This document shows, piece by piece, positions 52,557 through 60,593 of a DNA stretch of 64,000 nucleotides. Made by a program: the position numbers and the translations under genes. Within the stretch, counting starts at the first letter, position 1. Each line of letters begins with the position of its first letter. Where the stretch lies: positions 1 through 64,000 of the forward strand of contig JACYFD010000008.1 of assembly GCA_014803435.1 (NCBI GenBank), in the 5' to 3' direction. This DNA is from Cellulosimicrobium terreum. GTDB taxonomy: Bacteria; Actinomycetota; Actinomycetes; Actinomycetales; Cellulomonadaceae. The notes under the pieces were generated by a model. That model was not told where the DNA came from. It saw only the letters and a list, made by a program, of their open reading frames with translations, and ran no database searches.

Positions 52557-53002
52557 GTCGTCCCTCCCGCGCCGCCCGCGGCAGCGGGACCGCCCACCTG
52601 GAGCGTGCGGGACTGCTCCGGCCCCGTCGCGTGCAGCGGCAGGTACGTGACGAGCACGTCCACCCGGGCGCCGGTGGTCGTGACCTGGACGTCCTCGACG
52701 CGGATCAGGTCGCCGAGCCACTGCTGCAGCGCCCCGTGCACGAGCGCCTGCGTGGTGGAGGCGAGCGCGTCGTCCGACGGCGCGAAGACCAGCCGCCCGA
52801 CACCGCTGCCGAAGTCCGGGCGGTTGACCCGCTCCCCGGGGGCGGTGAACAGCACCTGCTCGACGAGGCCCGCCAGGTGCGTCTCGACGTCGGCCAGGGC
52901 GGTGCGTCCGCGAGCGTCGAGCCGCAGCGGGAACGCCACGTGACGCGGCGACCGGGCGCGGCGCGGGGCGGGCGGGGTGGTGCCCGAGGTCGTGGTGCTC
53001 AT
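52553..53002 (-). CDS. GPW/gp25-family baseplate protein
   Basis: A 149-residue gp25-like protein linking baseplate to the first sheath ring. HVAFPLRLDARGRTALADVE, LVEQVLFTAPGERVNRPDFG, SGVGRLVFAPSD and DLIRVEDVQVTTTGARVDVL give the lysozyme-like gp25 fold, including the ERVNRPDFGSG core motif. The ATG at 53002 overlaps the PAAR gene stop (ATGA). Confidence 0.94.
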   Translation of the reverse strand: MSTTTSGTTPPAPRRARSPRHVAFPLRLDARGRTALADVETHLAGLVEQVLFTAPGERVNRPDFGSGVGRLVFAPSDDALASTTQALVHGALQQWLGDLIRVEDVQVTTTGARVDVLVTYLPLHATGPEQSRTLQVGGPAAAGGAGGTT

Positions 53003-53316
53003 GTCGCACGCACCCGCGCAGCCGCGGACTGGGCCTGCATCGGCACTCCCGTGGGAGCGCACGTGCCGGTCGAGCCGAGGAACGCGAGGGGCACGCCATC
53101 GCACGTGACGCGTGTGGTGCCGCTCGTCCACTGGCCCGACACGTCGGGCCCACCCGCGTTCGGGGGGTGGGCGCAGCCCGCGACGGTGTACGGAGCCGTC
53201 TGCAGGACCGCCGCGACGCCGTCGAGCGTGACACGGGGCGCGCCCGCCGACGGGGTCGCGACCCCTTGGTGTGTGCACGCGACCTTCGACGCGATGGTGA
53301 GCAGGTTCCCCGGCAT
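52999..53316 (-). CDS. PAAR-like spike tip protein
   Basis: A 105-residue protein with MPGNLLTIASKVACTHQGVA, then GAPRVTLDGVAAVLQTAPYT, VAGCAHPP and TRVTCDGVPLAFLGSTGTC. The Cys/His pattern and small beta repeats match PAAR-like (DUF4280-type) tips that cap the spike, usually around a metal ion. It sits between spike and gp25 genes, overlapping the spike stop by 1 nt (TGATG). Confidence 0.88.
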   Translation of the reverse strand: MPGNLLTIASKVACTHQGVATPSAGAPRVTLDGVAAVLQTAPYTVAGCAHPPNAGGPDVSGQWTSGTTRVTCDGVPLAFLGSTGTCAPTGVPMQAQSAAARVRAT

Positions 53317-53810
53317 CACGTCACCTCCAGCGCACCGTTGTTGAGGGACACCGACGGCGTCGAGGCGCTGATGGACGCGGACCCGGCCGTGACCTCGAAC
53401 CCGGAGCTCGTCGCCGTGATCTCCACGGGGACCGCGACCGCGGGCTTCTCGACCGTGAGGCGCAGGCCGCCCGCTCCCGGCAGGTCCGTCGCCTCGATCG
53501 TCACGGCGTCGGTCTTGAGGATCTTCACCTCCGCGAGGGCGGGGGCCGCGGGCACCTGCCCGGTGCCCCAGAAGCAGCCGCCGAGGATCGGCAGGTCCGG
53601 GTCGCCCGCCTCGAACTCGACCCACACGTTCGCCCCGACCGGAGGGACGAGAAAGAGCCCGACGCCGTCGCCCGCATAGGGGGAGCAGGGCATGGCCCAG
53701 CTCAGGGTCCCCGAGCCGAGCACCGCAGGGCAGGCCACCTGCACGCGGCCGAGCTGCAGCGGGTCGACGTTGTTCTCGACCGTGCCCCGGTACTTGCCGT
53801 AGAAGCGCAC
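53316..53810 (-). CDS. Spike protein (baseplate V / gp5 OB-fold)
   Basis: A 164-residue VgrG/gpV-like spike. The OB-fold domain has GKYRGTVENNVDPLQLGRVQ, VACPAVLGSGTLSWAMPCSP, VGLFLVPPVGANVWVEFEAG and DPDLPILGGCFWGTG; the C-terminal third is a short beta-prism (VTIEATDLPGAGGLRLTVEK, ITATSSGFEVTAGSASISAS). Trimers would form the needle under the PAAR tip. GTG start with AGGAGG about 5 nt upstream, the best ribosome site in this operon, after a 9-nt gap. Confidence 0.94.
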   Translation of the reverse strand: MRFYGKYRGTVENNVDPLQLGRVQVACPAVLGSGTLSWAMPCSPYAGDGVGLFLVPPVGANVWVEFEAGDPDLPILGGCFWGTGQVPAAPALAEVKILKTDAVTIEATDLPGAGGLRLTVEKPAVAVPVEITATSSGFEVTAGSASISASTPSVSLNNGALEVT

Positions 53811-53819
53811 CAGTCCTCC

Positions 53820-54962
53820 TCAGACCCGGACCACGGGAACGGTCGAGCCGAAGCCCTCCCGCACGAGCGTGAAGTCCGCCGTGTAGCTGCCCCGGGCGAT
53901 CCGGTGCTCCACCTTCCGCACGTACCACAGGCCGTCGTGCGACCAGCCGGCGCCCCGCATCCCGACGAGCCCGCGCGGACGCAGGACCGAGCCGTACCTG
54001 CCGCCGTCGAGCGAGCCGGTGGCCTCGACGCAGTCGATGCTCGCGTCCGTGCCGGCCTGGGCACGGGCCAGCGCGGTCGTCGCCGGCACGCCCGAGTCGC
54101 GGACCTGGCGGGTGCGCACGTCCGGCTGGTGGACCGCCCACACGGGCAGAGCGGCCAGCGGGGGGCGGAGCGACCCCACGGTGCGTACCGGGACGACGGC
54201 GCCCAGCCGTGGGTCCTGCACCTGCCCCTCGAGGAGCTCCGGCCCGAGCACGTCCTGACGGAACCGGGGCGACCCCGTCACGTTCGTGTGGGCGCCAAGG
54301 TCCACGGACAGGGCGGGCTGCGGGACCCCGATCCGCACGGGCGGCCCCCAGTACAACGTGCTCGTCCCCGGTGCCGGGCCGGGAACCATCGTCACGACGA
54401 ACCCGTGATGGGCGGCGAGCACCTCCAGGTGCTCCCAGTCGGTCCCCTGCTGGGTGGGGATGCGTTCGATCGGGAGCGGCGGGTCCAGCGCCGGCGGCGG
54501 AACCACCTGCGGCACCACCCCCTGCGCAAGGTACGGGGCGGCGATCGCGCCGACCTGCAGCATGTCGTCCAGGCCGACGTGCTCGGCGGACACCTCGTGC
54601 CGGTCGAGCAGCACCGACAGGTCGTGCCCGGTGGCGCGCAGCTCCGCCGGCTGCCCCGGCCCGCCGGGAACCAGCTCCGTCTCCGTGACGATCCCGTCGG
54701 CCAGCACGATCGGTACCGCCCCCATGGTGAGCACCACCACGACGCGAGAGTTCGCGCGCACCGGGGACGTCGTCAGGACCGACGTGTCGAGTGCCGCCGT
54801 GGGACCCGACCGGCCCGCATCGAGAGTGAGCGTGAACGCCGACCGGTCGGAGTCCGACTCCGTGACCACGAGCTCGCGCACCCGTGCCGTGACGTCCGGC
54901 GGCAGCGGGACCGGGACGGTCGGGCCAGCGAGGACCGTCAGGTGCACCCCGAGCAGCGTCAT
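53820..54962 (-). CDS. Hub protein (phage late control D / gp27-like)
   Basis: A 380-residue baseplate hub protein. VTESDSDRSAFTLTLDAGRS, ANSRVVVVLTMGAVPIVLAD, LRATGHDLSVLLDRHEVS, RIPTQQGTDWEHLEVLAAHH and the closing WYVRKVEHRIARGSYTADFT, LVREGFGSTV are typical of CIS late-control-D proteins. The hub trimer connects the tube to the spike. ATG 54962 overlaps the LysM gene stop (ATGA). Confidence 0.93.
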   Translation of the reverse strand: MTLLGVHLTVLAGPTVPVPLPPDVTARVRELVVTESDSDRSAFTLTLDAGRSGPTAALDTSVLTTSPVRANSRVVVVLTMGAVPIVLADGIVTETELVPGGPGQPAELRATGHDLSVLLDRHEVSAEHVGLDDMLQVGAIAAPYLAQGVVPQVVPPPALDPPLPIERIPTQQGTDWEHLEVLAAHHGFVVTMVPGPAPGTSTLYWGPPVRIGVPQPALSVDLGAHTNVTGSPRFRQDVLGPELLEGQVQDPRLGAVVPVRTVGSLRPPLAALPVWAVHQPDVRTRQVRDSGVPATTALARAQAGTDASIDCVEATGSLDGGRYGSVLRPRGLVGMRGAGWSHDGLWYVRKVEHRIARGSYTADFTLVREGFGSTVPVVRV

Positions 54963-55267
54963 CGGCCCGACACCCCCGGTTGCGGCACCACGATCTCGGT
55001 GCCGACCGCCTCCGCGTCCGTCAGCGCGTCCGGGTCGAGCGCCGCGTTCGCGTCGCACAGCCGCCAGAACCCGAGCGGGTCGCCCGTGTACCGGTAGCTC
55101 AGCAGGTCCAGCCGGTCACCGGGAACCACCGTGTGCAGCGCGGCCGGCCCCTCCACGTCCACGGGCGGCGGCAACGGGCGACGGCGGAGGTAACGCACCA
55201 GGCGGCGCGTGCCGTCGGGGGCGGTCACCTCCAGCGTGGCGGTCTCGACGTCGTCGTACCGCGACAT
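54959..55267 (-). CDS. LysM-domain baseplate adaptor (C-terminal half of Afp7-type protein)
   Basis: A 102-residue protein with a beta-rich start (YDDVETATLEVTAPDGTRRL) and a LysM domain (HTVVPGDRLDLLSYRYTGDP, LGFWRLCDANAALDPDAL, VGTEIVVPQPG). In Afp7/gp53-like CIS proteins the LysM is fused behind the CIS_tube domain; here the two parts are separate genes 1 nt apart. It probably sits between hub and tube. Confidence 0.9.
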   Translation of the reverse strand: MSRYDDVETATLEVTAPDGTRRLVRYLRRRPLPPPVDVEGPAALHTVVPGDRLDLLSYRYTGDPLGFWRLCDANAALDPDALTDAEAVGTEIVVPQPGVSGR

Positions 55268-55268
55268 G

Positions 55269-55925
55269 TCAGCTCCCCACCGACAGCTCGACGCTCGCCC
55301 CCACGACGCCCGAGACCGCCGCGACCGACGCCAGCACCTCCGCGGCCACGTGGTGCGCCACGTACAGCGCGAACCCCGGGTTCGTCGGTGCCAGGTCGTC
55401 GTAGGTCAAGGCGTCGAGCGTGACGTCGACGCTCGCCCGGACCGGGGCAAGCGCAGGGTTGAAGGCCTGCTCCCGGACCGTGACGCTCGAGACGGTCACC
55501 GGGACCACCCGACCGGGACCCCACACGAGCACCGTCAGCGGTCCCTGCGGCGGCAGGACCTCGATCGTGCCGGCCGCGAGCAGCCCCGTGTTGATCGCCA
55601 CCGTCGCCGCGCTCGGGTACAGCAGCATCTCCAGCGCCGAGAGCTGCGGCAGCACGCCCGTCGTCGTCGCCACGGGGTCCGACGACTCCATGCCGTCGGT
55701 CGCGTCCAGCTCCAACGTCATCGAGATCGACTCCGTCGGTGCCCCCCAGATGCGCTGCGCGTCCACCGACGCACCACCGCCAGCAGGCGGCGTGCGGGGC
55801 CTCAGCTGGCGCGTCACCTCCTGCGGGTTGTACTGGAAGATCACCACGCGGGCGAGCGGGCTCAGCGGGTCGACGGCGACGATCGCGCCCGGCAGGACGC
55901 GCGGGCTCCCCGGAAAGCTGCTCAT
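55269..55925 (-). CDS. CIS tube-initiator protein (CIS_tube N-terminal domain)
   Basis: A 218-residue protein with VVIFQYNPQEVTRQLRPRTP, ESISMTLELDATDGME, LPQLSALEMLLYP, TVLVWGPGRVVPVTVSSVTV and REQAFNPALAPVRASVDVTL, which fits the CIS tube-protein N-terminal family (Afp7 and relatives) that starts tube polymerisation on the baseplate. It is first in the 12-gene minus operon, directly after the three-repeat operator; the ATG is only about 2 nt from the conserved AGGCTCGACG box, so the leader is very short. Confidence 0.88.
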   Translation of the reverse strand: MSSFPGSPRVLPGAIVAVDPLSPLARVVIFQYNPQEVTRQLRPRTPPAGGGASVDAQRIWGAPTESISMTLELDATDGMESSDPVATTTGVLPQLSALEMLLYPSAATVAINTGLLAAGTIEVLPPQGPLTVLVWGPGRVVPVTVSSVTVREQAFNPALAPVRASVDVTLDALTYDDLAPTNPGFALYVAHHVAAEVLASVAAVSGVVGASVELSVGS

Positions 55926-55927
55926 GG

Positions 55928-55979
55928 CGTCGAGCCTGCGCGGCACGCGTCACCGCCGTGTCACGCCGGTGTCACGCCG
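55928..55979 (-). promoter_or_regulatory. Three-repeat SARP-type operator upstream of the minus CIS operon
   Basis: On the minus strand GTGACAC (55975-55969), GTGACAC (55964-55958) and GTGACGC (55953-55947) recur at an exact 11-bp period, then after 11 nt comes AGGCTCGACG (55937-55928). On the plus strand the two outer units read as perfect tandem GTGTCACGCCG copies. The layout is identical in spacing to the element at 31518-31565. It also lies about 115 nt upstream of the divergent SARP gene and could control that too. Confidence 0.82.
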
Positions 55980-56092
55980 GCGGGGGGACTGGTCGTATCA
56001 CCCCTCCGACGACGCCCTCCCTCAGGGCGAGGGGTCGCACACGACCCCGGCTCGTCGACAAGCCGTGTGGTCGAACGCGCAAGGGAGACGTC

Positions 56093-56869
56093 GTGCCGGA
56101 GCGAGCGGGCGGGCACCCGCCACAGCTGCCAGACGAACCCGTCGTGTCCCTGCACCTGCTCGGCAGCTTCTCCCTGCACGTCGACGGCGCGCCGCCCGTG
56201 ACCCTGCCCGTGGGAGCGCAGCACCTCGTCGCCCTCCTGGCGCTGCGCGGACGCACGGGGCGCAGCCGCCTCGCCGGCCTGCTGTGGCCCGACACCGTGG
56301 AGCAGCGCGCGCTCGCCTGCCTGCGCACCGGGATCTGGCGGGTCAACCAGGCTGCGCACGGCCTCGTCGTCTCCGCTCGCGGCGTCGTCGAGCTGGGCCC
56401 GATGGCGGACGTCGACACCGACCGGCTCATCGAACGCTCGCGTGCCGTCCTCGGTGCCGGGACGGGTACCGATGCACTCTCCGACCCGGTGGCCGAGCCG
56501 ATCGCCGATCCGCCTGCCGATCTGCTCGGCGCCCTCACGGACGTCGAGGGGGACCTGCTCCCCGACTGGGACGACCCGTGGCTCGACGCCGAACGTGAAC
56601 GCCTGCGCCAGCTGCGGCTGCACGTGCTGGAAGCGACCGCCCGTCGCCTCACCGCGCTCGGCCGCTACGGGCTCGCCCTGGAGGCGGCGCTCGCGGCCGT
56701 CCGGGCCGACGAACTGCGCGAGAGCGCCCACCGCTCCGTCATCGAGATCCATCTGGCCGAGGGCAACGTGGTCGAGGCGCGCCGCGCCTACGCGGCTTGT
56801 GCCCGGAGCCTGCGCGACGAGCTCGGTGTCGAGCCGACCGGGACGACACGGGCACTGCTCGTGCTGTGA
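56093..56869 (+). CDS. SARP/BTAD-family transcriptional regulator
   Basis: A 258-residue regulator. Residues about 18-100 form the OmpR-like winged helix of SARPs (VVSLHLLGSFSLHVDGAPPV, QHLVALLALRGRTGRSRLAG, LLWPDTVEQRALACLRTGI), and about 105-255 the BTAD helical domain (LIERSRAVLGAG, WDDPWLDAERERLRQLRLHV, ARRLTALGRYGLALEAALAA, GNVVEARRAYAACARSLRDE, LGVEPTGTTRALL). There is no NB-ARC or sensor domain. GTG 56093 has AAGGGAG upstream. It is divergent from the CIS minus operon, whose operator has the direct repeats that SARPs bind, so it is the probable activator of the CIS locus. Confidence 0.9.
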   Translation: MPERAGGHPPQLPDEPVVSLHLLGSFSLHVDGAPPVTLPVGAQHLVALLALRGRTGRSRLAGLLWPDTVEQRALACLRTGIWRVNQAAHGLVVSARGVVELGPMADVDTDRLIERSRAVLGAGTGTDALSDPVAEPIADPPADLLGALTDVEGDLLPDWDDPWLDAERERLRQLRLHVLEATARRLTALGRYGLALEAALAAVRADELRESAHRSVIEIHLAEGNVVEARRAYAACARSLRDELGVEPTGTTRALLVL

Positions 56870-56893
56870 CGGCCACGTGCACGCCGCGGATCC

Positions 56894-59800
56894 TCAGACC
56901 GAGAAGTACTTCGCCTCGGGGTGATGGAAGACGAACGCGTCTGTGGACTGCTCCGGGTGGAGCTGGAGCTCGTCGGAGAGCACCACCCCGACCCGCTCGG
57001 GGCGCAGCAGCTCCACGACCTTGCGGCGGTCCTCCATCTCCGGGCACGCGGGGTACCCGAGGGAGAAGCGGGCCCCGCGGTACTCGAGCTTGAACATCCC
57101 CTCCGCGGACGCGGGGTCCTCGTCGGCGAACCCGAGCTCGGAGCGCACGCGAGCGTGCCACATCTCGGCCAGGGCCTCGGTGAGCTGGACGGACAGCCCG
57201 TGGAGCTCCATGTACTCGCGGTACTTGTTCTCCCCGAACAGCTTGGCTGTCGCGGCCTCGACGCTCGATCCCATGGTCACGAGCTGGACGGGCAGGACGT
57301 CGAACCGCCCGGTCTCGGTGACCCACGAGCGCGGCTTGACGAAGTCCGCGAGGCACAGGTGCCGGTCGCGGCGCTGCCGGGGGAAGGTGAAGCGCAACCG
57401 CTCGGTGCCCACCTCGCCGCCGCTGCCGCCGTCGGGCCCGTCGTGGTGCGCGACGACCACGTCGTCGCCCTCGGACCACACGGGGAAGTAGCCGTAGACG
57501 ACCGACGGGTCCACGACGCCCTCGGTGCGGATGCGCTCGAACCACTCGGCCAGCCGCGGGCGGCCCTCGGTCTCGACGAGCTCCTCATAGCTCGCCCCGT
57601 CCTCACCACGCCCCGGCTTCAGACCCCACTGCCCCATGAACGTCGCGCGCTCGTCGAGGAACGCCGCGTAGTCCGCGAGCTGCACGCCCTTGACCAGGCG
57701 CGTGCCCCAGAACGGCGGGTAGGGGACGGGGTTGTGCTCCGCGACGTCGGACCGCGCGGGCAGGTCCTCGACGGGCGTCTCGGTCACGGTCACCGTCGCG
57801 TGGCGACGCTTCTTGAGGGCCGGCAGGCCGACCTCGTCGCGGTCCGCCCCACGAGCGACGCGCACGAGCGGCTCCATGAGCCGCAGCCCCTCGAAAGCGT
57901 CGCGCGCGTACCGAACCACCCCGGGGAACTGGCCCGCCAGGTCGTCCTCGACGTAGGTGCGGGTCAACGCTGCGCCGCCGAGCAGCACCGGCCACCGCTC
58001 GCCGAGCCCGCGCGAGGTGAGCTCGGCGAGGTTCTCCTTCATGACCACGGTCGACTTCACGAGCAGCCCGGACATACCGATCACGTCGGCGTCGTGCTCC
58101 TCCGCGGCCTCGATCATCGCGGAGATCGGCTGCTTGATGCCGATGTTGACGACCGTGTAGCCGTTGTTCGTCAGGATGATGTCGACGAGGTTCTTGCCGA
58201 TGTCGTGCACGTCGCCCCGCACGGTCGCGAGCACGATCGTGCCCTTGGACCCGCTCTCGCCCTCGATCTTCTCCATGTGCGGCTCGAGGTGCGCGACCGC
58301 CGTCTTCATCACCTCGGCGGACTGCAGCACGAACGGGAGCTGCATCTCGCCCCGCCCGAACAGGTCGCCGACCACCTTCATGCCCTCGAGCAGGTGGTCG
58401 TTGACGATGTCGAGCGCCTTCATGCCCTCGGCGAGCGCGGTGTCGAGGTCGGCCTCCAGCCCCTTGCGCGCGCCGTCGACGATGCGTCGCTCGAGCCGGT
58501 CGCCCAGCGGCAGCGCCTCCAGCTCCGCCGCCCGCTGGTCCTTGAGCGCCGCGGAGTCCACGCCCTCGAAGAGCTCCAGCAGGCGGGACAGCGGGTCATG
58601 CGTGAGGTTGCCCTCGTCGTCGTACACGCGCTTGTCCCACACGAGGTCGAGCGCGGCCTCGCGCTGGGTGTCGGGGATCTGCGCGAGCGGCAGGATCTTC
58701 GCGGCGTGCACGATCGCGGAGTCCAGCCCGGCCTGCACGGCCTCGTGCAGGAACACCGAGTTCAGCACGGTGCGCGCGGCCGGGTTCAGCCCGAACGACA
58801 CGTTCGACACCCCGAGCGTCGTGTGGATCCCGGGGTAGCGGCGCGTGATCTCGCGGATCGCCTCGATCGTCTCGATGGCGTCGCGCCGCGTCTCCTCCTG
58901 GCCGGTGGCGATCGGGAACGTGAGGGCGTCGACGATGATGTCGTCCACGCGCATGCCCCAGTCCCCGGTCAGGGTCTCGACCAGCCGCGACGCGATCGCG
59001 ACCTTGTGGTCCGCGGTGCGCGCCTGCCCCTCCTCGTCGATCGTCAGCGCGACGACGGCCGCCCCGTGCTCGACGACGGCCGGCATGACCCGGGCGAACC
59101 GCGACGTCGGGCCGTCCCCGTCCTCGAAGTTCACCGAGTTCACGACGGCGCGCCCGCCCACCAGCTCGAGCCCGGCCGCGATGACCTCGGGCTCTGTGGA
59201 GTCGATGACGAGCGGCAGCGTCGACGCGCTCGCGAGCCGCGACACGACCGAGCGCACGTCCACGACGCCGTCGCGACCCACGTAGTCGATGCACACGTCG
59301 AGCAGGTGGGCGCCGTCGCGCGTCTGGGCGCGCGCGATGTCGACGCACTCGTCCCAGTTCTCCGCGAGCATCGCCTCGCGGAAGGCCTTGGAGCCGTTCG
59401 CGTTCGTCCGCTCGCCGATCGCGAGGAACGACGCGTCCTGGTGGAGGTCCGTGTGCGAGTACAGGCTCGCGACGCCGTTCTCGCGCTCCGGGTGCCGCTC
59501 GGCCACGCGCCGGCCACGCACGGCCTCGACCACGAGCCGCAGGTGCTCCGGCGTCGTGCCGCAGCACCCGCCGACGAGGCCGAGCCCGAACTCGTCCACG
59601 AACTGCGTGTGCGCCGCCGCGAGCTCCGCGGGCGTCAGCGGGTACGACGCGCCGTCCTTGCCCAGCACCGGAAGCCCCGCGTTCGGCATGCACGTCACGG
59701 GCATCTCGGCGTGGCGCGACAGGTGGCGCAGGTGCTCGCTCATCTCCGCCGGGCCGGTCGCGCAGTTGAGCCCGATCGCGTCGACCTTCAGCGCCTGCAG

Positions 59801-60466
59801 CGTCGTCAGCGCGGCGCCGATCTCCGAGCCCATGAGCATGGTGCCGGTCGTCTCGACCGTGACCTGCGCGATCACGGGCACCGAGCGCCCGACCTCGCGC
59901 ATCGCCGCGCGCGACCCGTTCACGGCCGCCTTCGTCTGGAGCAGGTCCTGGCTCGTCTCGACCAGGATGGCGTCCGCCCCGCCGTCGAGCAGCCCGGCCG
60001 CCTGCAGCGCGAACGTGTCGCGCAGGTGCGTGTACGTCGTGTGCCCGAGGCTCGGCAGCTTGGTCCCCGGCCCCATCGACCCGAGCACCCAGCGCGGGTG
60101 GTCCGGGGTCGAGTACGCGTCGGCGCGCTCGCGCGCGATCCGGGCGCCGGCCGCCGCGAGCTCGCGGATACGGTCGTCGATGTCGTAGTCCGAGAGGTTG
60201 GACCAGTTGGCGCCGAACGTGTTCGTCTCGATCGCGTCGACCCCGACCTCGAGGTAGGCGTCGTGGACGGAGGCGATGATGTCCGGCCGGGACACGTTGA
60301 GGATCTCGTTGCAGCCCTCGAGACCCTGGTAGTCCTCGAGCGACGGGTCCTGGTCCTGGATCATCGTGCCCATCGCGCCGTCCGCGACGACCACGCGCGT
60401 GCGCAGCGCGTCCGCGAAGGCCTGGGAGCGGGCGTCGGCGGGGGAGTGCGAGGTCGGAGCAGACAT
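56894..60466 (-). CDS. metH: Cobalamin-dependent methionine synthase
   Basis: A 1190-residue four-module enzyme that methylates homocysteine from methyltetrahydrofolate. The homocysteine domain has ADGAMGTMIQ, GLNCATGP and the zinc-ligand GGCCGTTPEHL; the folate domain has FLAIGERTNANGSKAF; the B12 domain has DVHDIGKNLVDIILTNNGY (His cobalt ligand) and VLLGGAALTRTYVEDDL; the reactivation domain has SLGYPACPE near the C-terminus. All modules are intact. No cobalamin riboswitch was recognised in the 127 nt before the start. It converges with the SARP gene and is divergent from the acetyltransferase gene. Confidence 0.97.
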   Translation of the reverse strand: MSAPTSHSPADARSQAFADALRTRVVVADGAMGTMIQDQDPSLEDYQGLEGCNEILNVSRPDIIASVHDAYLEVGVDAIETNTFGANWSNLSDYDIDDRIRELAAAGARIARERADAYSTPDHPRWVLGSMGPGTKLPSLGHTTYTHLRDTFALQAAGLLDGGADAILVETSQDLLQTKAAVNGSRAAMREVGRSVPVIAQVTVETTGTMLMGSEIGAALTTLQALKVDAIGLNCATGPAEMSEHLRHLSRHAEMPVTCMPNAGLPVLGKDGASYPLTPAELAAAHTQFVDEFGLGLVGGCCGTTPEHLRLVVEAVRGRRVAERHPERENGVASLYSHTDLHQDASFLAIGERTNANGSKAFREAMLAENWDECVDIARAQTRDGAHLLDVCIDYVGRDGVVDVRSVVSRLASASTLPLVIDSTEPEVIAAGLELVGGRAVVNSVNFEDGDGPTSRFARVMPAVVEHGAAVVALTIDEEGQARTADHKVAIASRLVETLTGDWGMRVDDIIVDALTFPIATGQEETRRDAIETIEAIREITRRYPGIHTTLGVSNVSFGLNPAARTVLNSVFLHEAVQAGLDSAIVHAAKILPLAQIPDTQREAALDLVWDKRVYDDEGNLTHDPLSRLLELFEGVDSAALKDQRAAELEALPLGDRLERRIVDGARKGLEADLDTALAEGMKALDIVNDHLLEGMKVVGDLFGRGEMQLPFVLQSAEVMKTAVAHLEPHMEKIEGESGSKGTIVLATVRGDVHDIGKNLVDIILTNNGYTVVNIGIKQPISAMIEAAEEHDADVIGMSGLLVKSTVVMKENLAELTSRGLGERWPVLLGGAALTRTYVEDDLAGQFPGVVRYARDAFEGLRLMEPLVRVARGADRDEVGLPALKKRRHATVTVTETPVEDLPARSDVAEHNPVPYPPFWGTRLVKGVQLADYAAFLDERATFMGQWGLKPGRGEDGASYEELVETEGRPRLAEWFERIRTEGVVDPSVVYGYFPVWSEGDDVVVAHHDGPDGGSGGEVGTERLRFTFPRQRRDRHLCLADFVKPRSWVTETGRFDVLPVQLVTMGSSVEAATAKLFGENKYREYMELHGLSVQLTEALAEMWHARVRSELGFADEDPASAEGMFKLEYRGARFSLGYPACPEMEDRRKVVELLRPERVGVVLSDELQLHPEQSTDAFVFHHPEAKYFSV

Positions 60467-60593
60467 GCGAGCAGCGTAGACGCGTACCGCCGACGCGCGG
60501 CCGATCGTCTCACCCCCTTCGCGTCGGACGAGCGTGGGGCGTCGTCACGAATTGCCCGTGCCCGACGGCGGGCGGTCGCCTAGCGTGGACCGC

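Noticed and set aside
31604-56869. Prophage
   Set aside because: There are no capsid, portal, terminase, integrase, replication or lysis genes. The DUF4255 cap, AAA+ ATPase and DUF4157-type protein mark a contractile injection system instead.
31604-56869. Type VI secretion system
   Set aside because: There are no TssJ/L/M membrane-complex genes, no TssB/TssC pair and no ClpV. The sheath is a single phage-type protein and the host is a Gram-positive-type actinobacterium.
56921-60583. Plus-strand open frame of about 1220 codons opposite metH
   Set aside because: It is a complement-strand shadow of metH, rich in Leu/Arg/Val/Asp/His, with no motif.
60467-60593. Cobalamin or SAM riboswitch upstream of metH
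   Set aside because: The spacer is only 127 nt, shared with a divergent gene, and shows no B12-box or SAM core motif.
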